64,000 bases of DNA from an uncultured candidate division WPS-2 bacterium (GTDB taxonomy: Bacteria > Vulcanimicrobiota > Vulcanimicrobiia > Vulcanimicrobiales > Vulcanimicrobiaceae): NCBI GenBank assembly GCA_937927945.1, contig CALEYW010000087.1:1-64000 (forward strand). Direction: 5' to 3'. Below the pieces are notes generated by a model. That model had not been told where the DNA came from and ran no database searches. It saw only the letters and a program-made list of their open reading frames with translations. Below are positions 42,531 to 51,386 of the stretch, piece by piece. How positions within the stretch are numbered: the stretch's first letter is position 1; each line of letters begins with the position of its first letter. Made by a program: the position numbers and the translations under genes.

Positions 42531-43486
42531 GCGGCGCATCGGAGGACCGTGAGCGTCTGCTCGGCGCAGCGTTCCCAGGAGAAGCGGGCGGCGCGCGCGA
42601 GTCCCGCGTCGCGCAAGCGGTCGCGCAGCGCGCCGTCTTCGGCAACCTCGCGGAGCGCGCCGGTCCACGCATCGACGTCGAGCGGGTCGTCGATCCAAAC
42701 GCAACCGTCGCCGCCGACTTCCGGCAGCGCGGTGACGCGTGACGCGATCGTCGGCGCGCCGCACGCGAGCGCCTCGAGCAGCGGGAATCCGAAGCCCTCG
42801 TAATAGGAGGGAACCGCAACCGCCAATGCTCCGCGGTACCACCGCGCGAGCTCGTCGGGCTGCAGCGTGCCGAGCGCGACGGCGTCGGTGCCCGCTTGGG
42901 CGTTTCCAGCGACGGCGAGCGCGACCTCACCGCGCGGAAACGCGCGGGCGTGCGCCGCGGCCAGCGTGTGGAGGTTCTTGCGCGGCTCGTCGGCACCGAC
43001 GAAAAGCAGGTAGGGACGTCCGTCGGGCAATCGCGCCGCGGCGCCGTCAGGCGTGAAGACGTCGCGCTCGACGGCCAAGTAGGTGACGGTCTGGCGATCC
43101 CGTGCGACGCCGAGGTACCGCGATACTTCCTCGACGGTGAAGCGCGAGTTGGCCAGAAACATCCGCGCTTCGGTGGCGGAGCGAATCCACGGGCCTTGAT
43201 CGCTCTGCCGCCGGCGCGGATCGCCGGGCGGAAATCGGAACGGCACGGCGTCGTGGAACGTGACGACCGAAGGCGCGCGCGACGAGAAGAACGTGCCGTT
43301 CCACGGATGCCAGACGACGTCGATGCCGCGGGGTACTCGCCGGCCGAAGGGACCGTTGCGCGTCAAGCTGACCTTCACGTCGTCGCGCGCCGCGAATCGA
43401 GCCAGCACGGCGCGCACGTAGCGCGCGATTCCGCGCCAGTCGTGCGCGAGGTTGTGCGCGTCGACCGCGACGTGAATCGGCGTCAA
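42515..43486 (-). CDS. GT4-family glycosyltransferase
   Basis: The 323-residue GT-B protein resembles the gene at 40304 over its whole length: 'VAVDAHNLAHDWRGIARYVR', 'TFHDAVPFRFPPGDPRR', 'YLLFVGADEPRKNLHTLAAA', 'VPSYYEGFGFPLLEALACGA'. The two are probably old duplicates. Donor and acceptor are unknown. A 19-bp gap separates it from the GT2 gene, so both may be one transcript with the methyltransferase. Confidence 0.88.
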   Translation of the reverse strand: MTPIHVAVDAHNLAHDWRGIARYVRAVLARFAARDDVKVSLTRNGPFGRRVPRGIDVVWHPWNGTFFSSRAPSVVTFHDAVPFRFPPGDPRRRQSDQGPWIRSATEARMFLANSRFTVEEVSRYLGVARDRQTVTYLAVERDVFTPDGAAARLPDGRPYLLFVGADEPRKNLHTLAAAHARAFPRGEVALAVAGNAQAGTDAVALGTLQPDELARWYRGALAVAVPSYYEGFGFPLLEALACGAPTIASRVTALPEVGGDGCVWIDDPLDVDAWTGALREVAEDGALRDRLRDAGLARAARFSWERCAEQTLTVLRCAAHAPA

Positions 43487-43505
43487 CCGCGGCCTTCATG
43501 CGGGA

Positions 43506-45152
43506 TCACGTTGCCGTTCCGTTCCGCAGCACACGCGCGATCTCCGGCGTGATCGCCACCTCGTGGGGGTCGGGGACGCCGTGGACGAGGGTGCGCGCGA
43601 GCTCGCGCACGCGGCAGCCGGCGTAGACTTGCGGGAGCCGGCGCACGATCTCGCGTCGCGCGCGCGTTGCGCGTGACGCGAAGGCGTCGGGGTCGGCGCG
43701 CACCGCGGCAGCGAGGTCGGCGACGGCGTCGGCGCTCTCCGCGCCGGCGAACACGTCACCCGGCAGGTATTCCAAAAATGGCGCGTCCGCGGGGGCGACG
43801 ACGAGCGCGCCGGCCGCGAGCGCCTCACCGCCGAGCAGGCCCCAGGCGTCACCGGCGCTCGCGAAGACGACCGTGCGGGCGCTGCGTACGGCGTCGCGCG
43901 CGGCGGCGTCTGCTGCGTCCGCGTCGACGACGAGCACGCGCGCCGGAGCCACGGCGCGCTCGATCGCGCCGAGACGCGCGGTCGGCACATCGCGCGTCGT
44001 CACGACGACGATCCGATCGGAACGCTCCGGCGGATCGACGCCGGCGAAGCCCAGGTGGACGATCGCGATACGACGCGGATCGACGCCGGCGTCGATCGCA
44101 AACCGCTTCGCTCGTTGCGACGGCACCCAGACCGCACCCTCGAGCGGCACGTACTGCGCGCGTGCGTCGGCGGCGTCGCGCGGGGCGATCCACGTCACGT
44201 CGCGCGCGCCGGCCGCGCCGTATGCGATACGCACCAGCGCGCGCCGGTCGAGCGCTGCCGCGACGGCGGCATACCCGCGAGCGAACGGACTCCGGCCGAA
44301 CGTTGCGCGTGCGCCGGCATGGCGGCGCAGCGTGTCGGCGACGTGATCGCGCACGAGCGCGTCGACCGGCGCGCGGTTCGTCCACGCGACGAGCAGACAG
44401 GGCGGATCGAGGAACGCGAAGCGCGGGAGCGCGTCGAGGTACGGCGCCCACCGCTGCTCGAACGCGCTGCGATTGGCGTCTTCGTCGGGCGCGCGGCCGC
44501 GCGAGGCGCCTTCCAGGTGCACGATCGCAGCGTCGGGGACGTACCGCACGCGCCAGCCGGCCGTCCAGAGCTTCATTCCGAGATCGACGTCTTCGTAGCC
44601 GTTTCGATACGCCTCGTCGAAACCGCCGACCGCGACGAACGCTTCGCGCCGCACCAGCAGCGCCGCGCCGGAGAGCGCGACGTAGTCGCCGGGGACGTTG
44701 ACTTGCGGTGCGTCGCCGTCGAGGTAGACGAATGCGCGCGCGGCTTCGCCCCTCGACGCGGTGATCGTACCGCCGGCGGATTGGATCGTCCCGTCGGCGT
44801 AGAGCAGTCGCGCCCCGGCGGCGCCGATCGTCGCGTCGCCGCTGAGCTCCTGCGCCAGCCGCGCGATCGCGCCGGGTCGAACGAGCGTGTCGTTGTTGAG
44901 GAACAACACCGCGTCGGCCGTCGCGCGGCGCGCGCCCGCGTTGCACGCGGCGGAGAATCCGGCGTTGCGCTCGAGGATGACGGGGACGACGTCGTCGCGT
45001 TTGCGCAGCCGCGCGGCGGTGTCGTCGGCGGACGCGTCGTCGACCACGATCACCGCGCGCACGCACGCGTCGCGCGAGCGCAGCGTCTCGAGGCACCGTT
45101 CCGTGAGGTCCCAGTGTCCGTGAACGGGCACCACGACGTCGACGGCGATCAC
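43506..45152 (-). CDS. GT2-family glycosyltransferase with extra C-terminal GT-B-like domain
   Basis: The 548-residue protein has an N-terminal GT2 domain: 'DVVVPVHGHWDLTERCLETL', 'VIVVDDASADDT', 'FLNNDTLVRPGAI' (metal-binding DxD replaced by NND) and 'VGGFDEAYRNGYEDVDLGMK'. After about 270 residues comes a second part with GT-B-like elements ('DAWGLLGGEALAAGALVVAP'). GT2 proteins of this type resemble rhamnosyl-type transferases acting on polysaccharides. The GTG start (45152) overlaps the methyltransferase stop (GTGA). Confidence 0.86.
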   Translation of the reverse strand: MIAVDVVVPVHGHWDLTERCLETLRSRDACVRAVIVVDDASADDTAARLRKRDDVVPVILERNAGFSAACNAGARRATADAVLFLNNDTLVRPGAIARLAQELSGDATIGAAGARLLYADGTIQSAGGTITASRGEAARAFVYLDGDAPQVNVPGDYVALSGAALLVRREAFVAVGGFDEAYRNGYEDVDLGMKLWTAGWRVRYVPDAAIVHLEGASRGRAPDEDANRSAFEQRWAPYLDALPRFAFLDPPCLLVAWTNRAPVDALVRDHVADTLRRHAGARATFGRSPFARGYAAVAAALDRRALVRIAYGAAGARDVTWIAPRDAADARAQYVPLEGAVWVPSQRAKRFAIDAGVDPRRIAIVHLGFAGVDPPERSDRIVVVTTRDVPTARLGAIERAVAPARVLVVDADAADAAARDAVRSARTVVFASAGDAWGLLGGEALAAGALVVAPADAPFLEYLPGDVFAGAESADAVADLAAAVRADPDAFASRATRARREIVRRLPQVYAGCRVRELARTLVHGVPDPHEVAITPEIARVLRNGTAT

Positions 45153-45886
45153 GACAGGGGCGTGTCGGCCGGCCGCGCCACGAGTAGAAACTGGATCGTG
45201 CGGAGATCGTCGTGGTGCTCGGCGTCGACCGAACGCAGCGCGACGCGGCGACCCGTGATCCAGCCGGCGATGCGCGGCGGCAGCATGATCCCGAGCACAC
45301 GGTGACGGGTGAGGTCGTCGACGCGGCCGTCCGTCGTGCGCTCCCAGCGCTCGATCCGGTACCCCGCATCTTCGAACATGCGCGCGATCGACGCGCGAGT
45401 GAAGAAGCGCAGATGGGTGACGTCGAGCAGCCCTTCGTCGGCGTAGGAGAATCGGCCGGCGGCCAGCTCCTCCATCAACCAGAGGTTCGCCACGTTGGGG
45501 ATCGACGCGACGACCGTCGCCGCGGGAAACGCTGCGCGCAGCCGCGCCAGCGTCGTCCACGGATCGACGAGGTGCTCGAGCACGTCGGCGAGCAGGATCG
45601 TATCGATCAGATCGGGTCGGCAGCCGGCGAGGTCGAGCGATTCGATCGAACCTTCGACCACGAGGTCCAGGCGTTCGCGCGCGCTCCGGGCCGCGTCCGG
45701 CACGTACTCGACGCCGACCGCATACGACGACGGCCAACGGCGCTTGGCGAGCGCGGCGGTCGCGCCCGATCCGCAGCCGACGTCGAGCAGGCCGCGCGGC
45801 GGCGCCGGCACCAGGTCGAGCAGCTCCACGCGCGCGTGCTCGTAGTAGTCGCTCGGCGGCCGCAGATCAGGCACGGGCGACGTCAC
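45149..45886 (-). CDS. class I SAM-dependent methyltransferase
   Basis: The 245-residue protein has the SAM-binding motif I 'GLLDVGCGSGATAALAKRRW', motif II region 'DTILLADVLEHLVDPW' and the post-motif 'ATVVASIPNVANLWLMEEL'. It matches methyltransferases linked to polysaccharide clusters and may cap or methylate a sugar. Its target is unknown. Coupled to the GT2 gene by a GTGA overlap. Confidence 0.9.
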   Translation of the reverse strand: MTSPVPDLRPPSDYYEHARVELLDLVPAPPRGLLDVGCGSGATAALAKRRWPSSYAVGVEYVPDAARSARERLDLVVEGSIESLDLAGCRPDLIDTILLADVLEHLVDPWTTLARLRAAFPAATVVASIPNVANLWLMEELAAGRFSYADEGLLDVTHLRFFTRASIARMFEDAGYRIERWERTTDGRVDDLTRHRVLGIMLPPRIAGWITGRRVALRSVDAEHHDDLRTIQFLLVARPADTPLS

Positions 45887-45906
45887 TCGGGATACGCAGG
45901 ATCGGC

Positions 45907-46761
45907 TCAGCCCTGCTTCGGGCAGGGGCGCAGGCTCGTGAAGCCGCCCGCGTCGGTGTGCGTCAGGATGTACTGGATCACCGTAGGGTACCCCGAGGTG
46001 TCGGTCCCGGGCGGCGGAAGCTGCGCGGGCACCTCCGGGTCGGGTCCGCCGGCCCTCGCCATTTCATCGGCCTTGCGCAAGTTCGTACTCGACCACGGAT
46101 CGTTGACCTCGCCGTTGGGATACACCCAGGGATACGGGAACCGTTCCTGCTCGGTGTGCCCGTCGGGATACGTGACCGTTGCGATCACCGTCTCGGAGGC
46201 CGTCCCGTTGTTGTAGCGCGGCGCGTCGCGCGGCGTGAACACGACGGACCCGCAGGGCGTGTTCGCGTTGACGGTGCCGTTTCCGTTACCGACGGTCCCG
46301 CTCCCGTTCCCGCCGAGCCCGCCGCCGGCGCCCGGCGCGTTGCCGCTCCCCGCGCCGGTCGACGTTCCGGTTCCGGAACCCGCCGCAAGCGGGTTCACGT
46401 ACCTCCCGGTCTTCGTTTTCACGATCGCGCGATGCGCGCCGCCGCCGCGATGCTTCGCCGGGCGGCCTTTCGCGCGGCCGGCGACCTGCTGCACGGGCGC
46501 AGCGGTCGCGTGCGGAGGCGGCGTGACGCGCGGCGGGGGCGTCGGCGGCTGCGTCGCCGCAGGGGTAGGGGTCGGCTTCGGTGTCGGCCGCGGCGTCGGA
46601 AGGGGCTTCTCGAAGACGATCTTGGTCGTGACCGCGACCTCTTCGGTATTGCTCGGCCGTGAGGGAAGGTGCACGAAACCGAGCACTACCTCGTGAATCG
46701 CGATCGCGAGCGCGAACGCGACAACCATGCGTGTGCGCGGGTGCTGGAAATCGATCACCAT
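45907..46761 (-). CDS. TonB-like periplasm-spanning protein
   Basis: The 284-residue protein has one N-terminal membrane segment ('MVVAFALAIAIHEVVLGFV'), a long Pro/Thr/Lys stretch ('PLPTPRPTPKPTPTPAATQP'), a Gly/Ser/Thr/Asn linker and a C-terminal domain ('TVIATVTYPDGHTEQERFPY') with two cysteines (about residues 175 and 280) that could form a disulfide. The layout is that of TonB: anchor, rigid spacer, beta domain. The C-terminal fold is not the classical TonB one, and no exbB/exbD is near. ATG 46761 is chosen; ATG 46791 is possible. Confidence 0.68.
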   Translation of the reverse strand: MVIDFQHPRTRMVVAFALAIAIHEVVLGFVHLPSRPSNTEEVAVTTKIVFEKPLPTPRPTPKPTPTPAATQPPTPPPRVTPPPHATAAPVQQVAGRAKGRPAKHRGGGAHRAIVKTKTGRYVNPLAAGSGTGTSTGAGSGNAPGAGGGLGGNGSGTVGNGNGTVNANTPCGSVVFTPRDAPRYNNGTASETVIATVTYPDGHTEQERFPYPWVYPNGEVNDPWSSTNLRKADEMARAGGPDPEVPAQLPPPGTDTSGYPTVIQYILTHTDAGGFTSLRPCPKQG

Positions 46762-46827
46762 CGGGCAACTTCGCCGAGATGAAAAAGCCACCCCGGACGG
46801 GGTGGCCGCATCAACTCTCCCTCGAGA

Positions 46828-47076
46828 TCAATTCGGCGGGTAGTACCCGTGCTTGCGATAGAAATACGAGCGGTACGCCGCCTGCCGGCGCGCCTGAGCG
46901 CGTTGCTCCGCGCGCTTCGCGCGGACTTTGTGGTTGTAGTTGGTGATCAGCACCGCAGCTGCGGCGCCGCCGATAAGGATGTTGCGGGTGCTGGCCGCAC
47001 CGTCGGCCAGAGCAGGCGCGATCGCCCCGAAGGTCATGGTGGCGGCGAGGGCCCCCGCTGTAAGCAGCTTTTTCAT
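46828..47076 (-). CDS. small secreted basic protein
   Basis: The 82-residue protein has a signal peptide ('MKKLLTAGALAATMTFGAIA') and a mature part with a hydrophobic segment ('NILIGGAAAAVLITNYN') and a highly basic tail ('KVRAKRAEQRAQARRQAAYR') ending 'KHGYYPPN'. GGAGG 4 nt before the ATG supports the start. Family unknown; the layout recalls small glycine-zipper or membrane-associated proteins. It is divergent from apt. Confidence 0.65.
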   Translation of the reverse strand: MKKLLTAGALAATMTFGAIAPALADGAASTRNILIGGAAAAVLITNYNHKVRAKRAEQRAQARRQAAYRSYFYRKHGYYPPN

Positions 47077-47193
47077 CGTTCCTCCAGTGTTCCCCAAGTG
47101 GGGATGAATACACGGGAGCAACGGCCTGGCGGCGGGACGCGGTTCCCGGCCGGGCCGCAGGCTCCGTCACACCTGACGCGAACCCGGCGACCC

Positions 47194-47712
47194 GTGACCG
47201 TCGAGATCCAATCGCTCATCCGGGCCATTCCCGACTTCCCGATTCCCGGGATCCTCTTCCGGGACATCACCCCGCTGCTCAGCGACCAAGCGGGCTTTCG
47301 CGCCGTGATCGACCTCTTCGTCGACCGCTTCCGAGACGCGCGGGTCGACGCCGTGGTCGGGATCGAGGCCCGTGGCTACATGCTCGGCGCCCCGGTGGCG
47401 TACCAGCTGCGCGCCGGCTTCGTACCGGTCCGCAAGCCGGGCAAGCTGCCGGGTGAGAAGTTCAGCGAAGAATACGCACTCGAATACGGCACGAACACCC
47501 TCGAGATCCACGCCGATGCCGTGGGACATGGCAAGCGCGTCCTCGTCGTCGACGACCTGCTGGCAACCGGCGGCACGATCGCCGCGACGCTGCGCCTACT
47601 GGAGAAACTCGGCGCGGAAGTCGTCGGCGTGGCCGTCCTGATCGAGCTCGAGGCCCTCAAAGGCCGCGCCGCGCTGGCGGGCGCGGACGTCACGTCGTTC
47701 ATCACGTACTAA
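47194..47712 (+). CDS. apt: adenine phosphoribosyltransferase
   Basis: The 172-residue protein has the APRT signatures 'IPDFPIPGILFRDITPLLSD', 'VVGIEARGYMLGAPVAYQL', and the PRPP-binding loop 'VLVVDDLLATGGTIAATL'. It salvages adenine to AMP. GTG start at 47194. It lies 62 bp upstream of rel. The apt-rel pairing is common in several phyla and ties purine salvage to (p)ppGpp. Confidence 0.96.
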   Translation: MTVEIQSLIRAIPDFPIPGILFRDITPLLSDQAGFRAVIDLFVDRFRDARVDAVVGIEARGYMLGAPVAYQLRAGFVPVRKPGKLPGEKFSEEYALEYGTNTLEIHADAVGHGKRVLVVDDLLATGGTIAATLRLLEKLGAEVVGVAVLIELEALKGRAALAGADVTSFITY

Positions 47713-47774
47713 CGGCCTGCTCGAACCCTTTGCATCCGGGACCCGGTCCTTAGTAGACTAGGGCTTATATCCGG

Positions 47775-49937
47775 ATGACCGTTCAAGATCTCGTCACCAA
47801 GGTTCAACAGTACGACCCCTCCCTGCAGGGGGCGTGGCTCGAACGCGTGTACGAGGTCGCCGACCGGGCCCACGAGGGCCAGCGGCGCGCGTCGGGCGAG
47901 TCGTACATCGCGCACCCGTTGGCGGTGGCGGACATCCTGGCCGACCTCGAGATGGACAGCGCGACGATCGCCGCGGCCCTGCTGCACGACGTGGTCGAGG
48001 ACACCGTCCTCACCAACGAAGAGGTCGCCGAGCAGTTCGGCGCCGAGATCGCGACGCTGGTCGACGGCGTCACCAAGCTGACCCGGATTCCCTACCAATC
48101 GAAGGAAGACGCGCAGGTCGAGAACCTGCGCAAGATGTTCCTGGCGATGGCGCGCGACATCCGGGTCATCATCATCAAGCTGGCCGACCGGCTGCACAAC
48201 ATGCGCACGCTCTCGAGCCTGCCGCCCGCCAAGCAGCAAGCGATCGCGCGCGAGACGATCGAGATCTACGCGCCGATCGCGCACCGCCTCGGGATCTGGC
48301 GGGTGAAGTGGGACCTCGAGGATCTCGCCCTGCGCTACCTCGATCCCGAAGCGTACCGCGAGATCGCCGAGCGCGTTGCCAAGAAACGCGCCGAGCGGGA
48401 GGACGCCGTCGCGCGCGTGATCGACGACCTCAAGGCCGACTTCGAAAAGGTCGGACTCAAAGCCGACACGACCGGCCGGCCGAAGCACTTCTATTCGATC
48501 CACAAGAAGATGCTCAAAGGCCGCGACTTCTCGACCATCTACGATCTGACCGCGGTGCGCGTCATCGTCGATTCGGTCAAAGACTGTTACGGTGCGCTGG
48601 GCGTCGTGCACGCGATGTGGAAGCCGCTCCCCGGGCGGTTCAAAGACTACATCGCGATGCCCAAGCCCAACATGTACCAATCGCTGCACACGACCGTCGT
48701 CGGTCCGGGCGGCGATCCGCTCGAAGTGCAGATCCGCACCTGGGAGATGCACCGCACCAGCGAGTACGGTATCGCCGCGCACTGGCGATACAAAGAGGGC
48801 GGCAAGCAGGACGACCACGAGCAGAAGCTGACCTGGCTGCGCTCGCTGCTGGAATGGCAGAACGACATGCGCGACTCGCGCATGTTCATGGAGAACCTGA
48901 AGCTCGATCTCTTCGAGACGCAGGTGTTCATCTTCTCGCCCAAGGGCGACGTGTTCTCGATGCCGGCCGCGGCGACGCCGCTCGACTTCGCGTACCAGGT
49001 GCACACCGACGTCGGCCATCATTGCGTCGGCGCGAAGGTGAACGGCAAGATCGTTCCGCTCGAGTATCAGCTCAAGAACGGCGACATCGTCGAGATTCTG
49101 ACCAACAAGGCGTCGCGTCCGTCGCTGGACTGGCTCTCGATCGTGCGCACCGGCGGCGCGAAGCACAAGATCAAGCAGTGGTTCCGCAAGGAACGCAAGG
49201 AAGAGAACACGCTCGCGGGTCAGGAGCACGTCGAGCAAGAGCTCTCGCGCGCCCAGCTCCGCCCCGATCTCGCGCGCGGCGACGTCATCGAGAAGGTCGC
49301 CAAGAAACTCAACTACAACAGCGTGACCGATCTCTTCGCGGCGATCGGGTTCGGTGACGTGACCGCCGCGACGGTCGTTACGCGGCTGCGCGAAGAGTCG
49401 AAGACCGACAACGTCGTCGAGATCGCGGCGCTGCCGCGGCCGGCGACGACGCGCCGTATCGCGCGCAACTCCAGCGGCATCCGCATCGCCGGCGTCGACG
49501 ACGTGCTGGTGCGGCTCTCGAAGTGCTGCAGTCCCGTCCCGGGCGATCCGATCATGGGCTTCGTCACGATCGGCCGGGGCGTCTCCGTGCATCGCGCGGA
49601 CTGCCCGAACACGGCCTACATGAACGCCGCGCCGGAGCGGATTCTCGAAGCCGAGTGGCTGACGAAATCGGCGTTGACGCATGCGGTCGACATCGAGATC
49701 GAAGCCAACGACCGTTCGGGCTTGCTGCAGGACGTGCTCGGAATCGCGGCCGAGCTCAAGACGCAGATCAGCTCGGTCAACGCGCGCGCGAAGCGCGACA
49801 AGAGCGCAATCATCTCGATCACCGCGCAGATCTCGGACCTCGAGCACCTCCACACGCTGCTGCGCAAACTGAGCCACATCAAAGAAGTGCGCAACGTGTG
49901 GCGCGTGACGAAACGGGAAGCCCGCATCAGCAGCTGA
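47775..49937 (+). CDS. rel: bifunctional (p)ppGpp synthetase/hydrolase RelA/SpoT
   Basis: The 720-residue protein has all long-RSH domains: HD hydrolase ('LLHDVVEDT', HD at 71-72), synthetase ('GRPKHFYSIHKKM', 'YQSLHTTVVGP'), TGS (about 385-445, 'IFSPKGDVFSMPAAATPLDF') and a C-terminal ACT ('DRSGLLQDVLGIAAELKTQI'). The synthetase carries 'RFKD', the RxKD form typical of bifunctional enzymes rather than the ExDD of RelA-only ones. With the HD pair intact, both activities are expected. It controls the stringent response. Confidence 0.96.
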   Translation: MTVQDLVTKVQQYDPSLQGAWLERVYEVADRAHEGQRRASGESYIAHPLAVADILADLEMDSATIAAALLHDVVEDTVLTNEEVAEQFGAEIATLVDGVTKLTRIPYQSKEDAQVENLRKMFLAMARDIRVIIIKLADRLHNMRTLSSLPPAKQQAIARETIEIYAPIAHRLGIWRVKWDLEDLALRYLDPEAYREIAERVAKKRAEREDAVARVIDDLKADFEKVGLKADTTGRPKHFYSIHKKMLKGRDFSTIYDLTAVRVIVDSVKDCYGALGVVHAMWKPLPGRFKDYIAMPKPNMYQSLHTTVVGPGGDPLEVQIRTWEMHRTSEYGIAAHWRYKEGGKQDDHEQKLTWLRSLLEWQNDMRDSRMFMENLKLDLFETQVFIFSPKGDVFSMPAAATPLDFAYQVHTDVGHHCVGAKVNGKIVPLEYQLKNGDIVEILTNKASRPSLDWLSIVRTGGAKHKIKQWFRKERKEENTLAGQEHVEQELSRAQLRPDLARGDVIEKVAKKLNYNSVTDLFAAIGFGDVTAATVVTRLREESKTDNVVEIAALPRPATTRRIARNSSGIRIAGVDDVLVRLSKCCSPVPGDPIMGFVTIGRGVSVHRADCPNTAYMNAAPERILEAEWLTKSALTHAVDIEIEANDRSGLLQDVLGIAAELKTQISSVNARAKRDKSAIISITAQISDLEHLHTLLRKLSHIKEVRNVWRVTKREARISS

Positions 49938-49952
49938 TCGGCCGGCTGCGCA

Positions 49953-50615
49953 TCAGTCGCCGAAGACTTTTTCCAGCAGGTCGACGGCGATGCCGGTGCC
50001 GTGCGCCCCGGCGGCGACGCGCGTAGCGCTCTGCGCTCGCAGCGCCGTCTTTAGTGCGGCCACGGCGCGGTCGGTCGCGGCCGCCGCGGCCTGCCCGTGA
50101 TGCTCCAGCACCCGTGGACGCAGCGTCACCCAGGTCCGCTCCACGTTCGCGCCGTCCTCCGCAGCGCGGCCCCAGTCGCCGGCACGCGCGTCCAGCGCGA
50201 TCGAACGTCCGAGGTAGTCCAGCAGGCGCACCGAGACGGGGACCGGATCGCCGGCCAACGCGAACAGCGGCGCGAGCGCGCCCGTCGCCTCGTTCGCGGC
50301 GCGTTGCAAGGTTACGCCATCGCTCGCGCTGCGCAACGCCGCGACCTCACCGTCGACCGCACTGAGCGACCAGTGGGCGGCTTGCTCGGCGGCGAAGTCC
50401 GCCCGCACCGCAGGCCAGCGCGCCACGATCTGGGCCGCGGCGGTCCGGGCGGCCGCGCCGGTCTGCTCGCCGCCGGCGATCCCCTCGGCCCGGTCCTCCA
50501 GTGCCGCCAGGCGGCCGAAGCCCTCGGTCCGGGGCCCGGCGGCGGTTGCGCCGGTGGTCGACAGGCTCGAGAAGAGCAGGACTGCGAAGGCAAGGCAGGC
50601 GATGCGGGTCAACAC
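49953..50615 (-). CDS. secreted helical hypothetical protein
   Basis: The protein of about 220 residues has a signal peptide ('ACLAFAVLLFSSLSTTGATA') and an alanine-rich, all-helical mature region. I do not recognise the family. A GTG at 50615 with GGAGAG 8 nt upstream gives a good signal peptide; upstream starts (50681, 50690) exist. It is divergent from the two-component operon across about 93 bp and converges on rel. It may be a product regulated by the adjacent two-component system. Confidence 0.6.
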   Translation of the reverse strand: MLTRIACLAFAVLLFSSLSTTGATAAGPRTEGFGRLAALEDRAEGIAGGEQTGAAARTAAAQIVARWPAVRADFAAEQAAHWSLSAVDGEVAALRSASDGVTLQRAANEATGALAPLFALAGDPVPVSVRLLDYLGRSIALDARAGDWGRAAEDGANVERTWVTLRPRVLEHHGQAAAAATDRAVAALKTALRAQSATRVAAGAHGTGIAVDLLEKVFGD

Positions 50616-50708
50616 GAGGCGCACTCTCCGTTTCGGGCCGGGCACAGGACCGATGATAGCCGCGTCGGATGACGGGTTCATGAATGCCATGGGGCGACCC
50701 GTTCGACG

Positions 50709-51386
50709 ATGAAGATTCTCGTCGTCGAGGATGACGCTTCCCTGGCGGACGTGCTGCGCCGGGGCCTGGCGGAGAGCGGCCACGTGGTCGACGTCGAGCG
50801 CGACGGCGCCGCGGGCGAGCGTGCAGCCCGGGCCGGGACGTACGATGCGCTGTTGCTGGACGTGATGCTGCCCCGCAAGGACGGCTTCGCGGTCGCGCGT
50901 GCGCTGCGCGACGCCGGGATCACCACCCCGATCCTGATGCTCACCGCCCGCGACACGGTGGCCGACACGGTCGCCGGACTCGATGCCGGCGCCGACGACT
51001 ACTTGCGCAAGCCGTTCGTCTTTGACGAACTCGAAGCGCGCCTGCGTTCGATCACGCGGCGCGATCCGGTTCCAGCCCGCGAAGAACTGCGCGTCGCCGA
51101 TCTGGTGATGGACTTGCGTACCCGCACCGTCGCGCGCGGGGCGCGGCCGATCGCGCTCTCCGCGCGCGAGACGGCGTTTCTCGAGTACCTGATGCGCAAC
51201 GCGGGACGCCTCGTCACCCGGCGGATGCTCGAAGATGCCTTGTGGGAACGCGACCGCGACACGGAATCGAACGTGATCGAAGTCTACGTGCGGCGGCTGC
51301 GGCTGAAACTCAACGCGCCGGGCGAAGCGCCGCTGATCCACACCGTTCGCGGCGCCGGGTACCGCTTCGGGGAAGAATCGGCATGA
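50709..51386 (+). CDS. OmpR-family response regulator
   Basis: The 225-residue protein has a receiver domain ('MKILVVEDDASLADVLRRGL', phospho-acceptor Asp51 in 'ALLLDVMLP', Lys in 'YLRKPF') and a winged-helix DNA-binding domain ('LSARETAFLEYLMRNAGRLV', 'IEVYVRRLRLKL'). It overlaps the histidine-kinase ATG (ATGA). The efflux genes begin 27 bp after the kinase stop, so it probably controls them. Confidence 0.95.
   Translation: MKILVVEDDASLADVLRRGLAESGHVVDVERDGAAGERAARAGTYDALLLDVMLPRKDGFAVARALRDAGITTPILMLTARDTVADTVAGLDAGADDYLRKPFVFDELEARLRSITRRDPVPAREELRVADLVMDLRTRTVARGARPIALSARETAFLEYLMRNAGRLVTRRMLEDALWERDRDTESNVIEVYVRRLRLKLNAPGEAPLIHTVRGAGYRFGEESA

Noticed and set aside
47731..47775. Leaderless promoter just before rel (TATAT at about 47767)
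   Set aside because: No matching -35 at proper spacing; co-transcription from apt is simpler.
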